Source of the DNA: Setoptus koraiensis
Taxonomy: Eukaryota > Arthropoda
Assembly: GCA_048013815.1 (NCBI GenBank)
Contig: CM106585.1
Coordinates: forward strand, 16,058,001 to 16,122,000
Length of the DNA stretch: 64,000 nt
Reading direction: 5' to 3'
The notes beneath the pieces are model-generated. The model searched no databases, was not told the origin of the DNA, and was given only the letters and a program-made list of their open reading frames with translations. Position numbers and translations under genes: made by a program. How positions within the stretch are numbered: the first letter of the stretch is position 1; each line of letters opens with the position of its first letter. Below, piece by piece: positions 25,201-37,900 of this stretch.

Positions 25201-28200
25201 TGCGCCAAAAAGAACTGACTGCAATCGCTGGGGCTGAGTTTTTCGGGCTCGGGCTCGGCCCGTTTGCATATGCCGGGCCAGCGGTATGTAAAGCGTGCCC
25301 GGCTGTGTCAGCTTGCTGTCAAATTGTTGGACGGCGGCGCTTCGAATGGCCGACCAACTATATTGAATATATCATACTGACTGTATGTGTATAGTGGATA
25401 CACTATGGCCAATATCAGTAATCAGCAGTGAATGCTTGATTGAGTTGCTTGATTGGTGTGAGAATAATCTCGTCGGCTGCCGATCAATACAGCCGCTGAC
25501 TAGTGCTGACTAGTGCTGATTAGTGCTGATTAGTGCTGATTAGTGCGGCCGCCGACGGGCCGACATGCGAGCCGACTGACCCCTGCCCGCATGCAGCCAA
25601 CAGGTGAGTTGGCACCAGTCGAGTTGGCAACAGGCGCACAGGTGAGCATGTGAATGGGCGAACAGGTGAACGGGCGCACAGGTGAATATGTGAATAGGTG
25701 AACATGTGAGAAGGTGAACGGGCGAACGGGTGAATGGAATTGCAAATTGGCCAATGGACGCCGCCACACTCGATCTGTATTTATTTAGACCACCGGCCGA
25801 TAGACGCCGATACCTGTAAAGTTTACAGTGTAAACTGGACAGGGCCGGTTCCGGTGACGATGCGGCATAGGGCACGGGCAATGGCGGGCAACAATGCTGC
25901 CGGTGTAAGCGAATTGAGTGGCGCCACAGCAGCAAGCTGGCCGAATCGGCTGGCCGGATCAGCTGAATTGTCGGGCCGAGTCAGCTGAATCGTCAGGCCG
26001 GATCCAATTGTCGGCGGTGAGTCACAATTGTCAGTATCGATCTGACAGTCAGCTGACCGTTGACAGGGGCTTGTGATCGAGTCAGCGCAAACAGTTGGCC
26101 TTGTTAATGGACGCCACTAATTCAATTGCCGGCGTTCCAACTGGCCGGCGCCACACTGTGCCGGCCAGACCGGTGAGAAGCGGCAAAAAATGCCACTGCC
26201 ACTTGCCCACAAGCGAGTCGCAACAAGCGAGTCGCAACAAGCGAGTCGCAACAAGCGCGTCGACAACAGGAACAGGAAAGTCTCATTATTGGCTGTCTGG
26301 TCGGTGGCGACGCCATTCTCAAGTTGAGAAGCCGCCGCGCCGCAAAGTGGCGCTCGTTTGTGGCCGACAGCCGCGAGCCGCCAGAGAAGCGCCAGCACAA
26401 ACAATGGCCCAATCAATGCGCGGCTCGGCCGCGATTGGCGATGCTCACTTATCATCGCCGATTCGCCAATATCCGTTTCTGGTCTCTGATTACGTAATTG
26501 ATGCGCGGCTCCGTGCGGTTCCGTGCGGCTCTTTGCGGTTCCGTGCGGCTCCGTGTGGCTCAAGTGTGATCGCCAACTGGACTGGACCGACCGGCGGACT
26601 GACCGGCGGACTGACCGGCGGACTGACCGGCGGACCGACCGGCGGACCGCACAGCCAAGTGCGGCCGATGAGACGGGGCGGGCGGCCATGCACAGGCGCG
26701 TATGACGCAACAGGTTGTGATTTAAATTTAAATTTAACCGCTGCTGGCCGGTGTGTGCCAAACGCAACTGGACAACGATGCGCTTCACGGTCAATTTGAC
26801 AATTGAAACCAAATCAGCTGAATGGAGTGGCCACAACAAACAATATGAATAACAGTGTTTGGCTTCTATTTTTGGCTTGTTTGTTGTGCTGCCACCGGTG
26901 CTGCCAGCAATCGGCGTTGTTGTTGCAACTCAAGGGCTTGTTAAGTTGCCTTCGAAATCAAATCAAACCGAAATCGACCCGCTGAACCGCTCACAAATTT
27001 GCTTGCGTCTGTTTGCGTTTGCCTGAGTTTGCTCAACAAGTGGCCACGTCGAGCAAATTCAGTGCCAAGCCAACAAAGCTGGCCAACGAAAACACCGCAT
27101 TGTCCCGAGTTGCCCAACAACTGATTGTGTGTCACGTAATCGCTTGCACAATGTGTTGCCGGCCAACGCTGGCTGACTTGCGGCCGGCCCACAGGTGAGC
27201 TCGCCGTTGTTGTTGTCGCTGTAGCCGCCGTTGCCGTTGTTGCTGTTGTTGCCGCTGTTGTGACTCACAACTTGTGAGATGAACGAATTAGCATCAACAA
27301 AGGAGCTGCGAGCGACGGCGATGCGGCCACCGCCGGCGCAATCATTGCATCTCTATCGGCTGCCATCGCTGTCCGCTGGCGCAACAGCAACAACACCAGC
27401 AACAGCGACAGCGACAACCGCTGCGAGTGTCCCCAAAATGACCGCTGGTCCGCCTCTCGATGGGCGCCTTTCGAATTGAAAGTTTCAATGGCGATCCCCG
27501 TCGCACGATCATGTAAATGTGAACGCAACATGGCCAATCGCGACAAATAACCGCTCTGGCGCTGGCTTGCGCCCGGCACGCCGACCACTCAAGTCGCCAA
27601 TTGCAACAATTTGCATAACACTTGTCCCGTTGACCACTGGCCAACTGCAGTTTGGCCAGCAGCAAATTGACTGGCCAGTTTTGGCCAAAGCGGCGCCACT
27701 GGCCACTGTGCAAGCCTGTGTATAACTGCCACTGGACATGAGTCATGTTACATGACTTCCGTCGCCGTGTTACGTAACTTTTGTTGACGTTGAGTAACTT
27801 TTGTTGACGTTGAGTAACTTTTGTTTGTGGCCGCAGTGCGGCGGCAACGCACACGTAACGGCCACAAGTTACGTTTGTGTTTGCGTTTGCGGTCCGGCCC
27901 GCCGGACGCTTGATGCGCTGGCCAGCCGGAGCACGCCCGGCCATGGTTGACCGGCCGAACGGCCGGCTGACCCACCGATCGACCGGCCGAACGGCCGGCT
28001 GACCGACCGACCGGCTCAAGCGACATTCGCGGAGAGACTGACGTTCACTGCGGCCCATCTGACAATACGATTGCAGCCCGTGGGCGCGTACAGTGATGAC
28101 AGTATCGGCCAAACAATCGGCGTACCCACATTGCATCGCATTGATGCGTTCAGTGATGCAAGCGCCAGTGGTCAGCCGGCAACTGGCCATTGTGCTATAA

Positions 28201-28905
28201 CGGTTATGCTATAACGGTTATACTATAACGGTTGTGCAATCTGTCATGACAGCGATCTGCGCAGCGCGCACACCAGATTGCATAACGGATTGCATAACAA
28301 ATTGCATAACGGATCATGCTTATGTGCGGCAATCCAATAAACAATATAGCGCAACAGGTGACTGTTTGATCTGTATCTGGCAACGTTGTCTGGTATCGCA
28401 CTTGCGGGGGTCGTTGAACTGGCCGGCCACATTGCACTGTCACTTGTTGCGCTCGCTCGGTCTACCGACACACGACAGCGGCGATATTGCCGGTTGCTGT
28501 CGGCTGTTTAAACTGACGGCTGGTTTAAATTGACAGCTGATTCGAATTGACGGCTGGCTCAATTCGACAGCTGATTTGAATTGACAGTTGCTGTGTTGCG
28601 TGCCATTGTCAATTGTTGCAGCGATTGACAACGATGCGGCGATAAACAAATTCCTGCTCGCTGCTGTGGCGTGTTCCAGGCAACGCGCATATCTGCACAA
28701 AGTTTACTGAACAAGTTAACTGAAAAAGTTAACAACACCGATTGGCCGATTGGCAATATCAAGTGGCGCGATCGAGAGTCATTGGCAATTTTCGCCCACT
28801 ATTGTTTACATTTGGCATTTCGCCGGCTCGTTCGGCCGCCATTACGCAAGAGCCAGCGCGGCCGCCATAAAGCGAGGTGAACGATTTCTCCAGAGCATCA
28901 CCTCA

Positions 28906-28960
<55 letters not shown>

Positions 28961-31900
28961 ACGCTGCCGCCACTTATGTAACCGCTGTGGTGATACGATG
29001 GTGATTATGTAATAAAATGATAAGCGCTTGCCGTACTCGAAGTGGCCAAGTGGCTGACAGCGAACAAGGAAATATGAGTTGCGCCACTGTAAACACTCGA
29101 CATGCCCAGTTGACAGCTACCGATACGAACAGCTGATGTTGACAGCAGCATGACAGATGACACGGCATGTAATGAGTTGCAGTCACAACAGCGCCACTTT
29201 CTCGATCACACTGCCAACAGCGTGATCGCCAGCAGCGACTGGCGCCAGTCGTCTAGTCACTGTTGACTACTACTGTCAAATGTCACGTGAGCCGGCCGAC
29301 GTGGCCCTATCTGCCAGTGGTTGTGTGGCGCAACAATTACGCAACCCGCAACACTCTTACGTAAGACTCTTACGTGAGACTCTTACGTAAGACTCTTACG
29401 TGAGACTCTTATGATGAGAGCCAGATAACTGTTTGTTGTCGATGCTAGCGCCGAGCAGCCCAATCGACAGAATCAATTCTGGCAGCATTTTGGCAGCACA
29501 AACAAAATTTGTGCAGCAAAATTTGTCACAATTTTGCAAAATTTTGCAATTTTGTGACAATTTCGCCGCATTGATCGGCTTCGGCGAGCATGGCATGCCT
29601 GATATTTGATAGTGAGAACGCTTCGCTCGGCATGCCAACGAGCGTGTATGTCCGGCGTGTGTAATGAGCGGCTTCGAACGGCGACACACTCGTCTCGTTT
29701 GCAGCAAACGGTTTGCTGACAACAATTTTTGCAAAGTTGACATCTAGCCGCTTGCTCGGCACCTCCGAGCAGCCTCGACAGCCTCAACGACATGATCGAC
29801 ACACATTGCATGCATCTCCGAGAGTGAAAGCGCCAATTGGTGTACACCTAGCGAGCGGTGCACTCAACTAAATATGCTACATCGGCCATTATTTATTTAC
29901 CATGTGTTACAATTTTATATTGATATTCACGCGTGAATGTAGGAACAGTACACAACGAGGAAGAAACGGCTCAGCAAACTTGACTTGAATCATCCTCATG
30001 TGGCACCTATTCAGCCGCAACATAAAAACTTTGCCACCAACCAAGTGCCCACTACTACACCGGCGCCACCTCTCGACAAATTGTTCACCGGAACAGTGGA
30101 TAGTGGGCCCGCAGTGGCGGATATTCGAGAGCCGTTGCAGCCGTTGGATATATCGCAAGCTGCAGCGCACCACGAGGGCCCACGAACGGCAGCGCCATCA
30201 GAAGCCGAAGTAGCAGCAGCAGCAACGACAGAGACGGCAGAGCGATCAACTAACAGTATAGTGCCAAACAAGGATTACAACGCAACCGGAAGTGAGCAGC
30301 ATGCTAACAATAATGTCAACAATGCGGCCGGATACACCAAGCACCGGTCGACGCCTAGCGACGGTGGCGATAATCAATTTAATTTTGCCTACGGCGATCA
30401 TTTGGCGGCCAGTAACGGCACTGCAACAAACAATGACCATGGCGCCATTGCGACAAACAACAAAACAAGTGACATCGTGCGATCCGGCGACCAGGGCCCC
30501 CCGCATCATCAACATCAGCAGCAACAAGTGTCCGAGGACTGGTCATCGGGGCAGCTGGAAGGGGGCTACTATCAGCACGACCATGGCGGACACACGACAA
30601 ACGGCAAAAGCGCCAACAACGAGCTCGATTTGGACAATTTTCCACTGGATGGGTACCAATTAGCCGAAAGTGACCAGTCCGCTACCATTGCGGATAAAAA
30701 TCGCCATCAACGGACACCGGACGACGCCGACGACGACAACATTGTGTCCTCGAGCTCGTTTGCCTCCATGGAAAGGATTCAACCGACAACGTTCGTCAAC
30801 AAAAGCCCACAGTTTGTGTCCAGCGATGGCCAGCGAAATACCACTTCCGGCCCATCGAACTCAAACCTGACCCTGGTTGGCGGCCGTGCCGGGCCCGAGT
30901 TGATACCCATCACGAAGCCGTTGGGCGCGGTAGAGGGCGCTGATGATGATTCAGAAAGTTATAACAGTGCCAGTAGCACCCATTTGCCCCACTATTACCC
31001 TAGCTCCCCGACATCGGGTTATCACGATCTAGGCGGCTTCACAATGTCGGCCACCACCGAGGCCACAAATCCGTGGATACCCACCACTCTAAGCGTGGAC
31101 AATGGCGCCAGCACAACGTCCGACGGCCAACTAGACGGCGAAACTGAGCCGGCCCCAACGGGCGCCAACACCGACGTCATGCTGTCTCAATCCTCTGAGC
31201 GCGCATCGTCATCGTCCCAACTAACGTCTGTCCAGCTGACCACTTCCGGTCACACTTCTGTCAGCAGCAACAGCGGTGGCGCCATGCAACACTGGCCGCT
31301 CTCAACGGTGAGCCCGGCCGCCCACGACGATCAGTTGGGCTTCGATCAAATCACTTCTCCAGTCACGACGCCCGTCAGCGCCCTCGTAGACTCGCCCAGC
31401 GTACCGGCGTATGTCGGCGCGCCCTCTAGTGAGTCAGCGACAACAACCATGCTGAGCAATGACATCGCCACAGGCTACAACAACGGATCGGCCATCAGCA
31501 ACTTTTGGCCCGGCGGCTCGGGCAGCGGTGATGCAAAGGCGCACGATGCGACTCGTATAGCGGGCCAAAACACTTCCGGTTCGGCGACAACACAACCCAG
31601 TTGGTCATCGCTGGACATCAGCGGCAACGATTCTGTCAGAAATAGTGATCACGGCGACAATTTGCTCATCGCGATCGGCTCTCAGCCGGTGTCGGCCAGC
31701 GACACTCAGTCGAACGGGACCCGGGCGGCCAGTGGCGCCGACGGTGCGGCCACCACGACCAGGCCAGACGGCGGGCAGCAGCAGCCGCCACCGCCCACAG
31801 AAAGTGACAGTTCCAATGATACGATCGCACAACAGAGCGGCTGGGTGGGCGACCGCAACTACTTGCCCGTGGCCGCCGTCACCACGCAAACGCCCGTGGT

Positions 31901-34900
31901 CGCTGCGAGCACGGGCGATCCGCTCAGCGGCGCCGGAAGCGCCGATCAAGACGAAATGGGTGTGTCGTCATCGTCGCCGCTAAGCGTTGTCGTGTTCGAC
32001 AACGGCGGCGCCGGATCGCCGCCGCCGTATAAGTACGCAGAAAATCCGCGTCACCTGCCCAACTATGGCGCTGTGTTCGGCGTGCGCAAATCGCCACTGG
32101 GCAACTCGTCTGCGTTGCAACTGACAGTTGCAAAGCAGCGATTTTCTGAGCCTCTGGCCATGGTGTCCGACAATGAGCTCGGCAACAACAGCAGCAGCAT
32201 CAGATCTCAGAGGGCGCCGGCGGCGGGCAGCGACCTCGGGCCGGACAGAGCGCCGAACTCGGGCGCACGCAATGAATGGCGCGAATCGTTGTCGCCAGTG
32301 CATCACATCAACAATCTGGACAGCGGCGGGGGCGCCGGTCTCGACACGGACACGTATAAGACGTCCACTGGGGCAACAACTGGCGTTGAGCAGCAGCGAC
32401 AGCTGGCGACAACAAGCAACAACAACAATGTCAACAACAATGACGATCGGGGGGCCTCGATTACGCAATCGAGCACGCTGGATCAGCTGGACAACACCGG
32501 AAGCAGCGAGCATGACGGCAACAAACAATTAGCGCCACCGTCGCCCGTAGGCGACGACGACGATTTTGAGCCATCTGTTGGGCCCGATGAAGCGGCCAAC
32601 AAGAAGCGCCAGCAATACTATTTGAGAGAACCGGAAGTAGCGGTTGTGCCGGCCAGCAGCAACAGGTCGGCGACGCCGGAACAGGCTAGACAGAGCAAAC
32701 AAAACAAGACACACAAACATAGCTATGTCTGGGGCAAGCGCGCCTCCAACAGTACCGACCGGAAGTGGACCGGTGAGTCGGACAAATCAGCACTGCGACC
32801 AAATCAGTTAGGCTCAGCGCAGGCCGACGCCGCTCGGCAATCCGCTTACGACGAAAGCTCAAGCGGCTCCGACCAGGCAAACGCTGACCATCATCACAAG
32901 TCGCCCTCATCGGGCGACTATTTTGTCGGGGGAAATAACGCGGGACAGTCACTCGTTCAACATTCAGACAGCAATAATCTGGACGGTAGTTTTTACACAA
33001 ACGATTGGAAGGGAGTCAGCACCTTAAACAATTACTACAATGTGTCAAGTGCGGCCGAACGGCACACCCACTCGGACGACACCGGCCCGCTGTCGGACTC
33101 GTCCGGAAGTGACTCGCCGGCCCGCGATGCAATGGCGCATCATACCACACGAGCGCCAAGCTCGCGACTTTTAAGCAGTCGCGTGCATGTGTCGGGCGAC
33201 ATAATTATATCGACAGCGTCGCCATCGTTGATGGCCAACAAACAGTGGCAGACCAAACAAAAACCGGCCACAAGGGGGCGATCGCACAGCGATAGGCTCG
33301 ACGAAGACCAGGCCGGCCCGACGGCGGCCGAACCGGACGAGCCGGGCCCCAACGAGCCGACCAACAGGCAGTATAGTAAACAGGTTGCAACAACAAGTGG
33401 CGACGACAACGCCGACTATGATCAGGTCTCGCCGGACAGTGACGCGCACAAGCGACCGAGACAAGAGAAGCGACAAGCGAATAAGAACCACGGGACCCGT
33501 GACTCCGGTCAGCATTCCAAGGCGGCCCGAAAGAAGCACAATCGCCTTGTGAGCGGCGACGAGGAACAGCAAGCCGGCAACGGGCCCGATGGCGCCGATC
33601 ATCCGGACGAACGAGGCACGCCCAATCGGGGCCCGACAACCAAACAATCGCTCAGCCGGCCTCAATCCAGCAATCAGTATCCAAATGGCGAGCGCAAATA
33701 CAACAGGAAACAACAGGAAGCAGATTTTGCGGGCCGGGACGCCGACCAACGGGCAAAGCAGCATCGGGCCAACGAGTTCGAACTGAGCAGCACCGGACCG
33801 GGCACCGCAGTCAGGTCGCCCGGCAGCGCCAACAGCAAGCAGCAGCAGCACCATAGTGAGGCACCCGGTGACACGCCCACCGGCCAGGAGTGGTCGGCGG
33901 GCGATCAAACGGAGCCCGAATCGATGGGCACCAGGCAGAAAGAAAATCACAACTACGGCTCTCAGACCATTGGCGTTCGTCTGGAGCCCAAGCTGCCGCC
34001 CACTATAAGCACGCTGCGCATTGTCAACGACGACTTTGCCCGCGAAAATCCGTCGCCGGCCCGCAGGCCGCCGTCGACATTTCCGGCGCCCGCACTGGAC
34101 GAAATGAATCTCAAATTGAAACAGCTGGCGGCCGAAAACAAGCAATCGGAGGCGCGTCGCCAGGCTCGCCAGCCCCAACAACATCAGCCGAGGCGCCACC
34201 TACAACGGGCCAACAGAAACGACACCAGCGGTCGGTACGGGCAACCGCCGCACCACACCGAGATGATGCACCGCGACGAGTCGGGATCGCAGCCCTTCAA
34301 GATGGCCGCGGCCGGAAACAAGTACCTGTTGCCGCGGCATCAGCTTATGCAGCACAACCCCTTTCAGCAGCATCAGTCGAGCGCGCCCTATCCGCAGCAC
34401 AGCGTGCACTACGGCCACTGGCAACCGGGCGGCCAGCCGCGACCGGTGCCCGGCGGCCAATATTACCCGGCCATGCAGCACAAGCAGCACCAGTCGCAGC
34501 AGTTTTACGGTGCGCCGGCGGCGCCAAACAGTCGCCCGCCGCATCACTACGGGCACCCGCAACAGCCGGCCCGACAGCCGCTTGCCAGCTACATGCACCA
34601 AGCGGACAACTCGCAAATCTTTCAACAATCACTGCAAATGGAATCGGACTTCCAGCCCATCATGGGCCAGCCGCACCAACACCAGAATGTCGTTCAGCAC
34701 AACAGAACCAACCACAACCGCTATTATGCGGTTGCGCACAACAATCCGCCGCAGCACCCGTCCGCGTCCGGCCCGACCATGGTTCAGTACAATGTGAGCT
34801 CGCTAGAGCCCATAACCGTGTACAATCCGCAGCCCACCTACGAGGAGTATCTCGCCGTCCAGGCGGGTCCTCCGCAACAACCAAACCTAGAGCCGTCGGG

Positions 34901-37900
34901 TCCTATCGGCCAGCCGTCGGACGACGACAATCGGGCCAGGTATCACGCCGCAAGTCAGGGCACCCGATTGAATCAAGGCTACGATCAGCAGCAGACCTTC
35001 ATGAGCGCCGGCTCGCCCGATCGGCAGTACTCTCAGATTCGCGATCCGCCGCCCAGATACCCGATGGCCGATGTCGGGCCGGCGCGGCCCGTCTACGGTC
35101 ACAGCCAACAGCAAGCGGACAGCCAGCGCTACCAAATAGCGACCATATACGACAACAAACCGCAAGTGGATCAACAGGGCGAACAATCGGTCAACAACGA
35201 CAACAGGTGGTCGGTGTCCACATTGCCCTACCCGCCGGCTGCGCCCCGCGCCAAAGAATACTTCACCCAGTACAAGGTGCTGGAATCGGGGCCGGCGCCG
35301 CCGCCGCCGCCCATGCTACTCAATCAAAGTCCCGCAGAAACGATCTTCGGACCGGCTCCGCCGGGCCAACAATTGGCGGACGGTCAGCCCGTCAGATATG
35401 TCCCGTCAACGGGCGCCAATATGGCCGGTTACGAATATGCAAACGAATACAGTCAGCCGATCGACCAACAACAACTATCGCACAACAACAAGCAACCAAA
35501 CATCTATCAAGCCTCGGCAACAAATATCGCCGACAAGCCGCCGCACGACCACTACCCCTTGCCCGTGTATCACCAGCAGCCGCAGCAGCAATACCCGTAC
35601 CCGGCACCGCCGCAATACGACGCGCCGAGGCACCGCCCGCCACAGTATAAGCACCAGCAGTCTTACCAGCAGCAGCAGCAGCAACATATGAGCAAGGCGC
35701 CGCCTCAATACCAGCCGATGCACCATCAACAGCAACAACTGGGAGATCCGGGCCCGAGCGGTCAGGCGGCCGACTACAGCGGTCAGCATCAGCCGGTTGA
35801 GCACACGGGTCTGTCGTCCAACCGGAACATTGTGCAACAGAACAGCAACCACAGCGGCAATAGAGCGCGGGATCCGCAATCCGCCGCGTTGCCGCCCACC
35901 GACGGCGCCCCCAAGGTCAACGAGCCGGCCACTGTCACCGGGCCCAATCAGCTGTTTTGGGAGGCTGCGGTTGCGGCGGCCGCCGCCGCCGACGAGGCCA
36001 ACAACCCAGGTCAGCAAAGCCGCAAAAGCAGGGCACCGCCCTCCAACGGTCACCATCCGCCCCAGCATAGGGTTCCGCCGCCAATACCGAACGGAGAACT
36101 GCCGGACCAGCCGCAGAATAATCCGATGCCTACGAGCAGCGGTACCCGAAGTTCCTATCAGCGCCCGGCCCAGTACAAGCCGCACAACAATAATGCGGTG
36201 ATGCACCAGCGCAGGCCAATGAGTTACCCCTATCAGACTGGCGCCTCGTCTAGCGTTTCGCCCTCGCTGGCCGGCGGCACCGCACACACCAACGGACACG
36301 CCTTTGCCGGCTTGCTGAATATGGCCGCTCTGGAGCGCTCTCTGTTGCCGCATTACCTGGGCTCCGCCAGTGTCATGGCGCCCAGCTTTCTGCCCATGGG
36401 CATGTCCGGCCCGATGGACCCGTTGGATTCGCTCAATCAGCAAGCGTTCAACATGGCCGAAGCCAGCCAATCGCTTCAGGCCGACGGACAGCAGCAGCCC
36501 GTAGTGTTGCCCGGCGCGTCGGGTACGTCGTCCAGCGGCGACGAGCTGCCGCCCCCCGCGTATCAATTGCAACAGGCGGGCCATTTTGCGGGCCATTCTC
36601 CCGCGGAGATGGCCGCCGAGGCGTACCGGCAATTCAATTTGCAACAACAGCAGTCCATTGGTTTGAACGCGGCCAGCATGACCAACGGGCCCGGCCAAGG
36701 CACCGCCAAGCACCCACAGATCGCGTCCGGGTCGCTGAGTGGGGTCGATCTGCCGCTGGCCAACCCGACCCTTGTGAGCGATCCCTTCGGGTGGCCCTTG
36801 GCGTACGGAAGTGACGCCGCCAAGGCGCTGATGAAGATCAATCACGTGGCGCCAGCGCCGAGCTATTTGTTGCCCGCCGGGGCGGGCAAGAACGGAGCGG
36901 GTGCCGTGGGTTCGTTGTCGCTCGAATCGGGCCGCCATCAGACCATGATGTCGGCCGCGGCGGCCGCAACGGCCGCTTTCAGCGCAAACGCACTCGGTCA
37001 GCCGCACGGCAGCTATTTCGATCACCAGATGGACGCGGGTTCGGGCCACTACATGATCTCGCCAGCGCCGCCCATGATTCATCATCACGTGCATCATCCG
37101 CAGCCGGGCGTGTTGCACGTGCCGCTGTCTACCCGACCGCCAACCACCCGACGACCGCTGTTTTGGGGACTTTTCCGGTCGCGACATCGCCAAACGAAGC
37201 GTCGAACCGGCGCCACCAACCAAGCCGACACAGCGTCATCATTGGCCCCTCTGAACAACACAACGGCAATCGGGGGCAACCCATCGGGGGCGACAAAACG
37301 ATCGGCTAGGCGCAAGCGCAACGTGCTGAGCACAATATGGAACAGTTTCAACGGGGCCGCCGGAAGTCGGTCCACGCCCGCCAACGCTAGCCAACTGGCG
37401 AACCATGGCAAGACAATGGTGCAAATGGGCACCAATTTGGGCCAAAATCAAAACATTGTCAACAATCAGCCCATTTTGCATGACTTCGAATCGTTGCTCA
37501 TGTTCGACGACGATCAGCAGCGGCCCGTGCAGCTGAACGGGATGCCGCCAGTGACGGGCACAAACCGGAATGGGCCCTCTACCGGCCCGACGCCGCTCAG
37601 AACCAGCAACGACAACCGGCCGCAGCAGCTGCAATTGTTGCGCGACCAAGACACCCAGATACAGAGCTACACGCGCGACATGATGAGCGATTCGGGTTTC
37701 AACATGAAAGACATCGAGTCGCTAGAGCGGGACATTCTCAGCTCGGCTCTGCAAGTCAACGCGAACGCACACGAAACCGGAAACGGAAACAAGCAAGCGG
37801 CCACGATGATGTCGCCGGCCACGGCCGCCTCCGTTCAGTCGGCGTTCATTCATCACGAGCCCGCTGTCGGCAACATTGAGCCGCCCGTCAATGTTCCGCC

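Larger units (their letters stand above)
23143..29942 (+). other. 6.8-kb intron of the giant gene, built of many small minisatellites
   Basis: Flanked by gtgagt and tag/GAA. No ORF here looks like a protein. It contains at least a dozen unrelated short tandem arrays: 12-bp units at 24072-24120, 24401-24442, 26584-26649 and 28276-28314; 15-bp at 24850-24953; 10-bp at 25497-25546; 14-bp at 26211-26270 and 28194-28234; 20-bp at 27773-27826; about 34-bp at 27950-28016; 17-18-bp at 28505-28588; 13-bp at 29352-29415; plus ATT, CA and TTG-type simple runs (CA at about 28907-28967). GC content rises in the middle. Confidence 0.65.

Noticed and set aside
26095-26839. Overlapping 234- and 240-codon ORFs on opposite strands in the large intron
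   Set aside because: Open because the region is GC-rich and minisatellite-filled. The text is repeat-derived (R-R-S-V, T-G-G-L) and no domain is visible.
24850-29415. Possible CRISPR-like array among the intron's short repeats
   Set aside because: These are direct head-to-tail tandem repeats without unique spacers, in a eukaryotic intron.
33890-35650. 586-codon plus-strand ORF inside the giant exon, in another frame
   Set aside because: The GC-rich, stop-poor codon pattern of the true frame keeps a second frame open. It is Arg/Ala/Gly-rich nonsense with no family features.
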